A DNA stretch of 64,000 bases from DASXUG01 sp036504995 (GCA_036504995.1 DASXUG010000005.1:124001-188000), one strand, 5' to 3'; positions 44,397 through 52,843 are shown, counted from the stretch's first letter. The notes: generated from the letters alone by a model not told the origin. Translations and numbers: made by a program.

Positions 44397-45920
44397 ATGA
44401 AAAACGATACCAAAAAAAATTATTTAGACAAAATCAATCAAGCGCAAGTCTATGATGTGGCGATAAAAACCCCCTTAGATTTACAGCCTAATTTATCTAG
44501 ACGGATTGATAATCGCGTACTGCTGAAACGTGAAGATATGCAGCCTGTATTTTCATTCAAACTACGCGGCGCTTATAACAAAATGGCTAGTTTGTCGCCA
44601 GAAGCGCTAGCGCGTGGTGTGATCACCGCTTCTGCTGGCAATCACGCGCAGGGCGTGGCGTTAAGTGCACAAAAACTTGGTTGTCGTGCAGTAATCGTTA
44701 TGCCGACCACAACACCACTGATTAAAATTAACGCTGTCAAAAACCGTGGTGGTGAAGTCGTATTGTTTGGTGACTCTTACTCCGATGCCTATGTACACGC
44801 GCTGGAACTAGAGAAAACGCAAGGCCTGACCTTTGTGCATCCTTATGACGACCCCTATGTCATTGCAGGTCAAGGCACTATCGCCAAAGAAATTCTCGAC
44901 GCCCATCCCGAACCCATCGAAGCCATTTTCTGCTGTGTTGGTGGCGGTGGCTTGATTGCTGGCGTTGCAGCCTATGTCAAAGCGGTGCGTCCTGAGATAA
45001 AAATCATCGGTGTTGAGGCAACCGACGCTGAAGCCATGACCAAGTCGCTCAAAGAAGGTGAGCGCGTCATGCTAGATCAGGTAGGATTATTTGCCGATGG
45101 CGCCGCAGTGAAACAAGTTGGTGAGCACACCTTCGAGCTTTGTCAGCAATATGTAGACGAAATGATCGTTGTGAATAATGACGCCATTTGCGCGGCGATT
45201 AAAGATGTGTTTGAAGACACCCGCAGCATTTTAGAACCTGCTGGTGCACTGGCTACGGCAGGACTGAAAGAGTATGCAAAACGGCATAATTTACATGGCA
45301 AGACACTAATAGGCATTGCCTCAGGCGCTAATATGAATTTTGACCGCCTACGCTTTGTGGCAGAACGTGCAGAAATCGGTGAAAAGCGCGAGGCGATATT
45401 AGCCGTGACGATTCCTGAACAACCCGGCTCATTTAAGGCATTTTGCCGCTTGCTCGGTGATCGGAGTATTACTGAGTTTAATTACCGCTACTCCGACCCT
45501 AAACAGGCGCATATTTTTGTGGGCATTGCGGTACAAAATCCATCTGAAGCTAAATCACTGATTGACGCACTTCAACAGCAAGGCTTGCCCGCGACCGATT
45601 TAACCGATAATGAAGTCGCCAAGTTGCATTTACGCCACTTAGTTGGCGGGCATGCGCCGCAGGCCGAGCATGAATGCGTGTATCGCTTTGAGTTCCCCGA
45701 AAGACCAGGCGCCTTGATGAACTTCTTAGATACGATGGGTCACGATTGGAATATCAGCTTATTCCACTATCGCAACCATGGCGCAGACTTTGGGCGTGTA
45801 CTCGTGGGCATCCAAGTGCCGCCTGAGGAAAAAGCCGAGTTTGAAGAGTTTTTAACTAAGCTAAATTATCCGTATTGGGATGAAAGCAATAATCCAGCGT
45901 ATCAGTTATTTTTAGGATAA
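44397..45920 (+). CDS. ilvA: Threonine deaminase, biosynthetic
   Basis: A 507-residue PLP enzyme converting threonine to 2-oxobutyrate for isoleucine synthesis. The catalytic Lys is in SFKLRGAYNKM, the phosphate loop is VGGGGLIAGVA, and SAGNHAQGVALSA is present. Two ACT-like C-terminal regulatory modules (about 335-505: EQPGSFKAFCRLLG and ERPGALMNFLDTMG) identify the isoleucine-inhibited biosynthetic form rather than a catabolic one. It follows a divergent promoter shared with rpiA. A weak hairpin (45933-45955) lies after the stop. Confidence 0.97.
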   Translation: MKNDTKKNYLDKINQAQVYDVAIKTPLDLQPNLSRRIDNRVLLKREDMQPVFSFKLRGAYNKMASLSPEALARGVITASAGNHAQGVALSAQKLGCRAVIVMPTTTPLIKINAVKNRGGEVVLFGDSYSDAYVHALELEKTQGLTFVHPYDDPYVIAGQGTIAKEILDAHPEPIEAIFCCVGGGGLIAGVAAYVKAVRPEIKIIGVEATDAEAMTKSLKEGERVMLDQVGLFADGAAVKQVGEHTFELCQQYVDEMIVVNNDAICAAIKDVFEDTRSILEPAGALATAGLKEYAKRHNLHGKTLIGIASGANMNFDRLRFVAERAEIGEKREAILAVTIPEQPGSFKAFCRLLGDRSITEFNYRYSDPKQAHIFVGIAVQNPSEAKSLIDALQQQGLPATDLTDNEVAKLHLRHLVGGHAPQAEHECVYRFEFPERPGALMNFLDTMGHDWNISLFHYRNHGADFGRVLVGIQVPPEEKAEFEEFLTKLNYPYWDESNNPAYQLFLG

Positions 45921-46139
45921 ACCACTGGTGGTGGCTGCAAGCAAACAATGCAGCCATCGCAAAAAAACATAACCATTTGTTTTTATTTGGTTATTTATCA
46001 AGCATGATCTTTGCATATACTTTGTATTGCAATTTAAACCTGCATGCAAATGAACCTATGCAAGACTTTACCTGACTAAGCTTGCAAGTATAAGCTTTTG
46101 AACTACATCAATTAACATGTTAACCAAGAAAGACGCCAT

Positions 46140-47195
46140 ATGAATGTATCACGCCACTTATCGGCACTTGCTACCGTATTACTCATTACTACCAGTTACA
46201 CAGCGCAGGCCGAAAACAAAGGCGTTGCTTATGTTTCAAATCAAGATGGCGGAGTCACTGTCATTGATTTAGATACGCTAGAGGCTACTGGCAATATCGA
46301 TATTCAGGCCAAAAGCCCGCGCGGCATAGGCGTAACCGCCGATGGCAAGTGGCTAATTACAGCCAACAAAGACGACAGCAACATTTCCATTATCGACACT
46401 GCAACCAAGCAGGTAGTAAAACAAGTAGAAGTTGGCAAGAACCCTGAATTCGTGCGCATCTACGGCAATTACGCCTTCATCTCTACCGAACCAAGTTCAA
46501 AAGGTGGCCCACCACCAAAGGCTGGTCAAGAAGTCAAAGATGATGACGATGACAAAATCCCTGCACGTATTGCGGTAGTTGATTTGAAAAAGGGCAAAAA
46601 AATCCGCGACATCGTGGGCGGCCCAGAAACTGAAGGAATCGAGTTTTCCAAAGACGGTAAAAAAATCATCATCACCAACGAGGCAGACAATACGATTACT
46701 GTCCACAACTTTGCCACAGGTAAATTACTCAAAACGGTTTCAACGCACGACTATGGCGACAGACCTCGTGGCATCAAAACCTCCCCAGATGGCAAATATT
46801 ATGTCGCCACCCTCGAGTTTGCCAACAAAATGATTGTGTTAGACAAAAACTTTAAAGTAACACGCACCGTTGACACAGGCAACGCACCTTATGGTGTTTC
46901 CTTTAACAAAGCAGGGGACAAAGTCTACGTCGCTGCAGCAAAAGATAAAATACTACAAGTGTTTGATACCAAAACCTTTGAAAAGCTGGCAGATATCCCA
47001 ACCGCTAATCGCTGCTGGCACTTCACCTTCACGCCTGATGAGAGTCAAATCTTAATGGCCTGTGGGAAATCAGATGCGGTCATTGTGATTGACGTTGCAA
47101 AACAAGAAAAAGTAAAAGAGATTAGTGATAAAGAAATGCCTTGGGGCGTAATAACATTCCCTAAATCTATGGGTAGCTTAGATTCAAAACCATAA
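46140..47195 (+). CDS. Secreted YVTN-family beta-propeller protein
   Basis: A 351-residue protein with signal peptide (MNVSRHLSALATVLLITTSYTAQAE) and about seven propeller repeats. Each has the YVTN-like pattern (VAYVSNQDGGVTVIDLDT, WLITANKDDSNISIIDTAT, IIITNEADNTITVHNFATGK, VYVAAAKDKILQVFDTKT, ILMACGKSDAVIVIDVAK). Such proteins are periplasmic and of uncertain function; in methylotrophs some accompany PQQ-linked oxidation. An acidic loop KDDDDDK at about 134 interrupts one blade. It has its own upstream region of 219 bp and an intrinsic terminator after it. Confidence 0.85.
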   Translation: MNVSRHLSALATVLLITTSYTAQAENKGVAYVSNQDGGVTVIDLDTLEATGNIDIQAKSPRGIGVTADGKWLITANKDDSNISIIDTATKQVVKQVEVGKNPEFVRIYGNYAFISTEPSSKGGPPPKAGQEVKDDDDDKIPARIAVVDLKKGKKIRDIVGGPETEGIEFSKDGKKIIITNEADNTITVHNFATGKLLKTVSTHDYGDRPRGIKTSPDGKYYVATLEFANKMIVLDKNFKVTRTVDTGNAPYGVSFNKAGDKVYVAAAKDKILQVFDTKTFEKLADIPTANRCWHFTFTPDESQILMACGKSDAVIVIDVAKQEKVKEISDKEMPWGVITFPKSMGSLDSKP

Positions 47196-47230
47196 AGCAG
47201 CAAAGCCTTAACTGGCGAAAGCAAACATTA

Positions 47231-47265
47231 AAGCTAGGCAACCCATCGGTTGCCTAGCTTTTTTA
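47231..47265 (+). terminator. Terminator after the beta-propeller gene
   Basis: A perfect 13-bp stem (47231-47243 with 47248-47260, AAGCTAGGCAACC arms, 4-nt loop) followed by TTTTTT. It ends at the convergent gene start of the oxidase-like protein tail. Confidence 0.92.
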
Positions 47266-47922
47266 TTACCCTTTTCCTTCCATCACCATTGCACCATACT
47301 GCTCTGGGCTAATAGTGCCACCATTGGCGCCTGCCATTCCTCTATCCTTAGGGGCTAACACGGGTTGCAATGGTTCGATGCGCTTCCACTGCGCCACTGG
47401 CGTTGGACAGCCTGTTTGTGGCACATATTTACTGGTGTCTTTTCGTGCGTATTGGTGGATATATCTTGGGCAGTTGATAAAAATTTCCGTGATTGTCACA
47501 CGCACAATCAACTCAGCTTCCACATACTCACTCAACAAGGGATCATTTTTGCTCACTGTAGCCGTGCCATGCACGCGCACACGATGCGGCGTCTCAAAAT
47601 CAATAAACAGCAGACCAACCTTATTATTTTGTTTGATATTACCCATGGATAAAAACATACCATTGCCATCATAGCTCGGAAAAGCCAACGTTTTACTATC
47701 CACAACTTTAACAAAACCAGCATTACCGCCCTTGTAAGAGCAGGTTGGATAGCCCCTGTGGTCAATCGTGGTTAAAAAGAACATATCTCGGCTGGCAATA
47801 AAGCCTTGATGTTCAGCTGCCATCTCAGGGACGACGATGATAGACTCAACCGCATCAGCTAACGCCGACGTTTCAAACTCTGCTTGCAGTGCGCGACTGT
47901 GCTGCCCGTAAAAATCACTCAT
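47266..47922 (-). CDS. Pyridoxamine 5'-phosphate oxidase-like FMN-binding protein
   Basis: A 218-residue protein of the PNPOx-like split-barrel fold: FIASRDMFFLTTIDHRGYPTCSYKGGNAGFVKVVDSKTLAFPSYDGNGMFLSMGNI and FINCPRYIHQY are spread along it. True PdxH has a distinct C-terminal motif that is absent here, so the substrate is unknown. The ATG at 47922 (MSDFYGQ) is 6 bp after GAGGAG and is preferred over the two upstream ATG codons. A second protein of the same superfamily follows upstream on the strand, 35 bp away. Confidence 0.85.
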   Translation of the reverse strand: MSDFYGQHSRALQAEFETSALADAVESIIVVPEMAAEHQGFIASRDMFFLTTIDHRGYPTCSYKGGNAGFVKVVDSKTLAFPSYDGNGMFLSMGNIKQNNKVGLLFIDFETPHRVRVHGTATVSKNDPLLSEYVEAELIVRVTITEIFINCPRYIHQYARKDTSKYVPQTGCPTPVAQWKRIEPLQPVLAPKDRGMAGANGGTISPEQYGAMVMEGKG

Positions 47923-47957
47923 GCCCATCTCCTCATTCATCTGTTATTTTTATTAAA

Positions 47958-48500
47958 CTACTCAAAAATACCTGTTGGTTTTTGATCAATACTCAGTTGA
48001 TTTTTCTCACGCCAATACTGCTCAATGCCTGCCTTGCCCTTGGTTTCTGCCCAATCAACCAATTGATTGCGTTGACCTTGATACTCAAACAAAGGCACAG
48101 CCATGCCACAGGAGGTTTGTACCAAATCCACATCCATAACAAAAATTTGACGTACCCCAGCAATCAACTCAAAGCGCCGTGCATATTCTGGCCAATCGGC
48201 ATCGCGCGTATAGACAGCGCGCGCTTTTCCATACAGCCTCAGAATCAGCGGCTTACCCTGAAAGGCGCAAAACATAATCGTCATACGCGGATTTTCTAGC
48301 AAATGCGCAGCCGTTTCATTACCACTGCCTGTTACATTCAACCACGCCACCTGATTTAAACCAAGAATACGAAATGCATCCAACCCTTTGGGCGATAAGT
48401 TCACACGCCCATCAGCCGCCGCTGTCGCCACAAAAAACATTTGTTGTTGCGAAATAAAATGTACGTGCGTTTGATTAATTTCGCTAAATTTCTGCCCCAT
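47958..48500 (-). CDS. Second PNPOx-like protein
   Basis: A 180-residue member of the pyridoxamine-phosphate-oxidase-related group. FISQQQMFFVATAAADGRVNLSPKGLDAFRIL, WLNVTGSGNETAAHLLENPRMTIMFCAF and LRLYGKARAVY are typical of FMN-binding split barrels. It starts directly at the end of the EVE gene (adjacent bases) and precedes the other PNPOx-like gene, so EVE and both oxidase-like genes form one minus-strand operon. Substrate unknown. Confidence 0.86.
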   Translation of the reverse strand: MGQKFSEINQTHVHFISQQQMFFVATAAADGRVNLSPKGLDAFRILGLNQVAWLNVTGSGNETAAHLLENPRMTIMFCAFQGKPLILRLYGKARAVYTRDADWPEYARRFELIAGVRQIFVMDVDLVQTSCGMAVPLFEYQGQRNQLVDWAETKGKAGIEQYWREKNQLSIDQKPTGIFE

Positions 48501-48959
48501 TTACTTCAACAGCTCCATTATGAACTCCCAATCTCTCGGGTCAACTGGCGTAATCGACAAACGGTTGCCACGTTGCAAAATTCGTAAATTGGCCAACTCT
48601 GGCGTTTCACGCATTTCCTTCAAGCTCAGCAAACGCGTTTTGCGTACCAGTTTCACATCCACATTAAACCAGCGCGGTGTTTCAAGGGTTGCTTTAGGAT
48701 CAAAATATTTATGTCCCTCAACAAACTGCAAACGATCGGGATACGCCAAAGCACTCACCTCGCAAATACCCACAACACCAGGCTGATCGCAATTAGAGTG
48801 GTAAAATAGCACACCATCGCCGATTTTCATTTGATCGCGCATAAAGTTGCGTGCTTGATAATTACGCACACCATACCAATCTATCGTTTGATTGGGAAAA
48901 CCCGCTAAATCATCAATCGAAACATCGCCGGGTTCAGACTTCATCAACCAATAACGCAT
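48501..48959 (-). CDS. EVE-domain protein
   Basis: A 152-residue protein with a single EVE domain: YWLMKSEPGDVSIDDL at the N-terminus, DWYGVRNYQARNFMRDQMKIGDGVLFYHSN in the core and LVRKTRLLSLKEMRETPELANLRILQRGNRLSITPV at the end. EVE is a PUA-like fold that reads modified nucleic-acid bases. It is the first gene of a three-gene minus-strand run with two PNPOx-like proteins. Confidence 0.93.
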   Translation of the reverse strand: MRYWLMKSEPGDVSIDDLAGFPNQTIDWYGVRNYQARNFMRDQMKIGDGVLFYHSNCDQPGVVGICEVSALAYPDRLQFVEGHKYFDPKATLETPRWFNVDVKLVRKTRLLSLKEMRETPELANLRILQRGNRLSITPVDPRDWEFIMELLK

Positions 48960-49041
48960 ATTTATTCCTAAACACTCTCAATTATTCTTAGATTCTCGTA
49001 TGATACCTTGAGTTATAAAAATTGTATTGAGAGAGAATTAA

Positions 49042-49401
49042 ATGGCAAAAAACGTATTAGGCACACCGCTGCAAACCTGCAGCTTAGACCCGCTGACAGG
49101 ATTTACCAGAACAGGCTGCTGTGAGACAGGCCCAGAAGACAGCGGCAGCCACACCGTTTGCTGTCAGGTAACAGAGGAGTTTTTAGCCTACTCAAAAACC
49201 TGCGGCAACGATCTCAGCACCCCTCGCCCAGAATATGGTTTTGCAGGACTAAAACCAAACGACCGCTGGTGTTTATGCGCATCAAGATGGCACGAAGCGG
49301 CCGAGGCAGGGTTCGCCCCGCCAGTGATTTTAGAAGCCACGCACGAAAAATGTTTAACGCACGTAAGCTTGGCGGATTTGAAATATCACGCGTTAAGGTA
49401 A
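49042..49401 (+). CDS. DUF2237 family protein
   Basis: A 119-residue protein of the DUF2237 family, full length: AKNVLGTPLQTCSLDPLTGFTRTGCCETGPEDSGSHTVCC and PRPEYGFAGLKPNDRWCLCASRWHEAAEAGFAPPVILEATHEKCL. Its many conserved cysteines (CC pairs and CLC) could bind a metal, but the function is not known. Divergent from the EVE gene by 82 bp. Confidence 0.92.
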   Translation: MAKNVLGTPLQTCSLDPLTGFTRTGCCETGPEDSGSHTVCCQVTEEFLAYSKTCGNDLSTPRPEYGFAGLKPNDRWCLCASRWHEAAEAGFAPPVILEATHEKCLTHVSLADLKYHALR

Positions 49402-49504
49402 TAGCTGGGGGAAATGTATATTCGCTGAAAGTAAGCGAGCAAAGCGGTTGAAGCAAAGACAGCGCACGTAAGGGTAAATAAAACACCCACATCACCACAT
49501 GTAA

Positions 49505-49611
49505 TTTTTTGCTAAGAATAAGGTGATAGCAAGGCGTTGAAGCGAAGGCAGTACGTCTAGTACGACAAGCTGAAAACAACGCAGCTAGCGCCTTATTCTC
49601 AGCAAAAAAAA
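49505..49611. repeat. 107-bp long-hairpin palindromic repeat
   Basis: A near-palindrome. The outer arms TTTTTTGCTAAGAATAAGG (49505-49523) and CCTTATTCTCAGCAAAAAAAA (49591-49611) are complementary with one mismatch. The interior also folds imperfectly around GTAC-GTCTA-GTAC at 49551-49563. A degraded relative of its left half lies at about 49428-49472 (GTTGAAGCAAAGACAGCGCACG against GTTGAAGCGAAGGCAGTACG). The form resembles a small MITE or REP-like element lodged downstream of the 6S RNA gene. It has no coding capacity. Confidence 0.75.
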
Positions 49612-49616
49612 TAGGG

Positions 49617-49795
49617 AGTTCCCCACGAATGAAACCTAAGCAAGCATCCTGAACCAAAAAGGTTCAAGTGGTAATAGCCTAGAGTACATTAGGTACACCC
49701 ACAATCGGAGCGCGCGCACAGTAGCTCGAATGACCAAAACCGGTGCCAAAAACTAGTTCAAGGAATATATAGCTTAAGCAACACCGCAGGGAACA
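49617..49795 (-). ncRNA. ssrS: 6S RNA
   Basis: A minus-strand RNA of about 178 nt just downstream of zapA, the standard location. The closing stem pairs TTCCC, CG and TTAAGC at the 5' side (49793-49775) with TAAGC, CG and GGGAA at the 3' side (to 49619) with internal loops. The 3' strand of the central bubble has the CTTGAACC...GGTTCAG hairpin, and the 5' strand has CCTTGAAC, as in other 6S RNAs. A T8 run follows the 3' end (49611-49603). A TAAGAT -10-like sequence is at 49807-49802. 6S RNA binds sigma-70 polymerase by mimicking an open promoter. Boundaries are approximate. Confidence 0.85.
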
Positions 49796-49879
49796 AAAGA
49801 AATCTTACACAAGAATGATGACAATCTGACGACGAAACAACTAGACTTTAGTAGTCCATATCCAATCTAATAAACCAAC

Positions 49880-50185
49880 TTAAAACAATCTATTTTGCTC
49901 AACCATCACTTGGTCAATTGATTCTTGCATATTGGCGATTCTACGCTTGAAATCACCAAAGTCAACGCCCCCAGATTTATTGTTGAGTAGCTCATGCGCA
50001 AAATTGAGTGCCGCCATAATGGCAATTCGCTCAACGCCAATCACTTTGCCAGTCTCACGAATTTCACGCATTTTTTTGTCGAGGTAACTGACCGAAGCCA
50101 TTAGGCCATCGCGCTCATCATCTGAGCACGAAACCTTAAACTCACGGCCCATGATATTAACATCTACACCTCTAACCTCACTCAT
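49880..50185 (-). CDS. zapA: Cell division protein ZapA
   Basis: A 101-residue FtsZ-ring stabiliser. GVDVNIMGREFKVSCSDDERDGLMASVSYLDKKMREIRETGKVIGVERIAIMAALNFAHELL is characteristic and is spread over residues 5-67, followed by a coiled-coil tail. ATG 50185 has AGGGGG 5 bp upstream; ATG 50188 is one codon earlier and closer than ideal. It follows a zapB-like gene and precedes the 6S RNA gene. Confidence 0.94.
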   Translation of the reverse strand: MSEVRGVDVNIMGREFKVSCSDDERDGLMASVSYLDKKMREIRETGKVIGVERIAIMAALNFAHELLNNKSGGVDFGDFKRRIANMQESIDQVMVEQNRLF

Positions 50186-50221
50186 CATGTCCCCCTAATT
50201 CAAAAAAGCTAGCGTAAACCC

Positions 50222-50425
50222 TTAACCTGCAACATCATGCGGCAATTGACCAATCAATGCTTCCAAACGCACACTCGCCTGTGCAATTTGCGCTTTGAGT
50301 TGTTTTGTATCATCTTGAGCTTGAGCAAGCTCTTGTTTTAGGCTTGTATTTTCAGCACCCAGCGCACGACACAACTCCACCAATTGGCTCAATTTTTCTT
50401 CTAAAACTTTTAAGTCCGCATCCAT
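50222..50425 (-). CDS. ZapB-like coiled-coil protein
   Basis: A 67-residue protein that is almost entirely coiled coil (LKVLEEKLSQLVELCRALGAENTSLKQELAQAQDDTKQLKAQIAQASVRLEALI over residues 5-58). It belongs to the short TIGR02449-type proteins encoded upstream of zapA and thought to act in the Z-ring with it. It lies 36 bp before zapA on the same strand. Confidence 0.88.
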   Translation of the reverse strand: MDADLKVLEEKLSQLVELCRALGAENTSLKQELAQAQDDTKQLKAQIAQASVRLEALIGQLPHDVAG

Positions 50426-50513
50426 GACAGCACTATAATTGCGAAAAGCTTGTTAAGTCAACTGGTAAGCACGATTTTTGAAAGTATCACTGCATGTTGG
50501 TGGTTAAATAATT

Positions 50514-50543
50514 TTGCTTGCGCATAGCGAGCTCACGTATAAT
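50514..50543 (+). promoter_or_regulatory. Promoter of the B12 operon
   Basis: A perfect TATAAT at 50538-50543 and TTGCTT at 50514-50519, 18-nt spacing. Predicted initiation near 50550 would put the cobalamin aptamer at the 5' end of the transcript. Confidence 0.65.
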
Positions 50544-50554
50544 TCACGCTTGTT

Positions 50555-50750
50555 GTCAGGTGCCTAAATTGTTTTTCGACGATTTGGGTGAAACTGGGAA
50601 ACAGGTGCGTTAATCGCCACATGCGATCAATTATTCCTGTGCTGCCCCCGCAACGGTAAGTAAGCGTGGGTTCATCCACATGCCACTGAGTAGCCATACT
50701 TGGGAAGGCGATGAACCAAATCTTGCAAGCCCGGAGACCGGCCTGTCACT
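50555..50750 (+). promoter_or_regulatory. Cobalamin riboswitch
   Basis: A B12 riboswitch of about 195 nt. Visible elements: the P1 strand GTCAGGTGCC near 50555, GGGAAACAGGTG, CTGTGCTGCCCCCGCAACGGTAAG (the highly conserved core, near 50638-50660), GCCACTG (B12 box, 50682-50688), TGGGAAGGCG, and CCCGGAGACCGGCCTGTCAC at the end. It lies ahead of btuB and controls the operon. A stem CCTCAAAA...TTTTGAGG at 50754-50776 follows. Known members turn expression off when adenosylcobalamin is plentiful. Confidence 0.97.
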
Positions 50751-50850
50751 AAACCTCAAAAGTATCCATTTTGAGGCTGTTTGAAAATACCGCGGGGTGA
50801 CGGTGCATCAAAACGTGTTGCACACTCATTGCCGCCGTTTCGGTCTCTTA

Positions 50851-50911
50851 ATTCCCTAGTATTTTCAGTTAATGAATCTCGCATGCGGGGACGCATACGC
50901 ACTCAGGGAAT
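50851..50911 (+). promoter_or_regulatory. Predicted anti-Shine-Dalgarno pairing before btuB
   Basis: ATTCCCTAGT (50851-50860) is complementary to ACTCAGGGAAT (50901-50911), with one bulged base. The second segment contains the btuB Shine-Dalgarno AGGGA. Pairing would hide the ribosome-binding site and gives a plausible expression platform for the riboswitch about 100 nt upstream. Inferred from complementarity only. Confidence 0.5.
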
Positions 50912-50915
50912 GAAA

Positions 50916-52772
50916 ATGAAAAATACTATGATTGCAAGCGCAATTGCCTTGCTCTATTCACAAGCCGCATTTGCAGAAACTTTAAATCTGCATGATGTCG
51001 TAGTTACCGCAAACCGCATTGAGCAAAACAAAGAAAACACACTGGCAGATGTGACCATTATTGATCGTGAGCAAATTGAGCGCTCTGGTCAATCGACATT
51101 AACAGACATCCTGAGTATGCAATCAGGGATAGAAATTGAATCAAATGGTGGCGTAGGGGCAACTGCCAACGTTCATATTCGTGGCAACAGCTCTCAATCT
51201 GTTGTGGTTCTTATTGACGGCATGCGCGTTGCCTCAGCCACACTTGGCACCACCAGTTTCAGCCAAATTCAACCAGAACAAATTGAGCGCATTGAAATTG
51301 TTCGCGGCCCAGCCTCAAGTCTTTATGGATCAGATGCGATAGGCGGCGTTATCCAAATATTCACCAAACAAGGCAAAGGCGACTTACATTTAACAGCAAG
51401 TGCAGGCTATGGTAGTTACAACACTCAGCAAGCTGCGGCCACAATAAGCGGCGCTACTGAACATACAAGATTTTCTGCTGGAGTAAGCTCACTCACGACT
51501 GGCGGCATTTCTTCTATAAAAACAAACACGGGCCTTGATGCAGACAGAGATTCATTTAGAAATTTAAGCTTTAATGGCTCCATCAGTCACTCATGGGCAG
51601 AAGGCCAAGATGTAGGGGCGCAACTATACACAAGTCAAGGTCATTATAATTTTGATGGAAGTAATTTCCCTGCTTACCAAGATTTGCGCCAAGAATCTTA
51701 TGCTGTAAGTAGCAACAACAAACTATTTGATCAATGGACCAGCCATGTTCGCGTGGGTCAAAGTATGGATACCTTAGATAGCCTCGGAAGTTTTGGTCAA
51801 AGCTATTTACGTACAACGCAAGGTCAATTTTCTTGGCAAAATGATGTGAAATTGCCGCTTGGCACGCTAATTCTCGCCTATGACCATCTGGAAGACAAAG
51901 TAAATGGCACAACCGACTTCTCGAAAAGTAAACGCATCAATAATGGTTATTTAGCTAGTTACTTTTTGGAGCAGGATGCAAATACCTTTAAACTTAGCTT
52001 AAGGCGTGACATTAACTCCCAATTTGGCAGCCACAATACGGGGAATATAGCCTACGGATATAAATTTAATGAATACTGGAAAGCTTCTGCGAGCTACGGA
52101 ACAGCCTACAGAGCACCGACATTCAATGATCTATATTGGCCGTTTCAAGATTTCGGATCATTTGGCTCCTATCAAGGTAACCCGAATTTAAAACCCGAAA
52201 CTTCGCGCAATCAAGAAATTGGCGTGGTTTATGACCAAGGACACCACCGCGTGTCAGCTACCGCTTTTCAAAATAAAGTAGAGAATTTAATCATCTGCTG
52301 CCAAGGTCTGTTTAACGATAGCGCGGCGAATGTGGGCGCGGCTACCATCAAAGGTGTTAGCCTGACATATGAAGGCTGGATTTCCAGCTATCACCTACGA
52401 GCAAACGCTGATTTTCAAGATCCAAAAAATGACGATACAGATAAAATACTGGCAAGACGCTCAAGAGAGCATGGGGCAATTTGGCTAGGTCAGCATTGGG
52501 GTGATTGGGAATTGGGCAGCGAGTTGCTAGCAAGCGGAAAACGTTATAACGATGCAGACAACACCATTAAGTTAGGTGGTTATGCGCTGTTAAACCTAAC
52601 GGCAAAATATAGCATTAATGATGACTGGTCTATTAATGCACGAGTCAACAATCTCTTAGATAAACAATACGCTTTGGCTACCACTGCAAGCTCATTTAAC
52701 CCAACTGCACCGGATTACAATACGATGGGTACCAATCTTTTTGTAAGCGTAAGATATTCGCCGAGCAAGTAA
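50916..52772 (+). CDS. btuB: TonB-dependent vitamin B12 receptor
   Basis: A 618-residue outer-membrane receptor. The ATG at 50916 (MKNTMIASAIALLYSQAAFAE) starts a clean signal peptide and has AGGGA 6 bp upstream; longer frames add non-signal residues. The TonB box-like LNLHDVVVTANR is followed by the plug (LADVTIIDREQIERSGQSTLTDILSMQSGIEIESNGG, IRGNSSQSVVVLIDGMRV, IERIEIVRGPASSLYGSDAIGGVIQIFTKQ) and a barrel ending in NLFVSVRYSPSK. Riboswitch control and the cob genes behind it identify the substrate as cobalamin or a precursor. Confidence 0.95.
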   Translation: MKNTMIASAIALLYSQAAFAETLNLHDVVVTANRIEQNKENTLADVTIIDREQIERSGQSTLTDILSMQSGIEIESNGGVGATANVHIRGNSSQSVVVLIDGMRVASATLGTTSFSQIQPEQIERIEIVRGPASSLYGSDAIGGVIQIFTKQGKGDLHLTASAGYGSYNTQQAAATISGATEHTRFSAGVSSLTTGGISSIKTNTGLDADRDSFRNLSFNGSISHSWAEGQDVGAQLYTSQGHYNFDGSNFPAYQDLRQESYAVSSNNKLFDQWTSHVRVGQSMDTLDSLGSFGQSYLRTTQGQFSWQNDVKLPLGTLILAYDHLEDKVNGTTDFSKSKRINNGYLASYFLEQDANTFKLSLRRDINSQFGSHNTGNIAYGYKFNEYWKASASYGTAYRAPTFNDLYWPFQDFGSFGSYQGNPNLKPETSRNQEIGVVYDQGHHRVSATAFQNKVENLIICCQGLFNDSAANVGAATIKGVSLTYEGWISSYHLRANADFQDPKNDDTDKILARRSREHGAIWLGQHWGDWELGSELLASGKRYNDADNTIKLGGYALLNLTAKYSINDDWSINARVNNLLDKQYALATTASSFNPTAPDYNTMGTNLFVSVRYSPSK

Positions 52773-52776
52773 TCTC

Positions 52777-52813
52777 GTAACCCTTGTCAGACATTTTTTC
52801 TGATAAGGGTTAC
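52777..52813 (+). terminator. Hairpin after btuB
   Basis: GTAACCCTTGTCAGA (52777-52791) pairs with TCTGATAAGGGTTAC (52799-52813) through one G-U, with a 7-nt loop of mainly T. It lies within the operon between btuB and the membrane-protein gene. Without a T-run after it, it may adjust the ratio of btuB to downstream mRNA. Confidence 0.6.
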
Positions 52814-52843
52814 AATATCGACAAGTTCAATAAGGAGTTATTT

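Noticed and set aside
46545..46565. DDDDK in the beta-propeller as a protease processing site
   Set aside because: The run is one of several acidic residues in a flexible loop; nothing in a bacterium suggests enteropeptidase-type processing.
47266..48500. pdxH (true pyridoxamine phosphate oxidase)
   Set aside because: Both proteins have the split-barrel fold pattern but lack the conserved C-terminal motif of PdxH, so only a superfamily call is justified.
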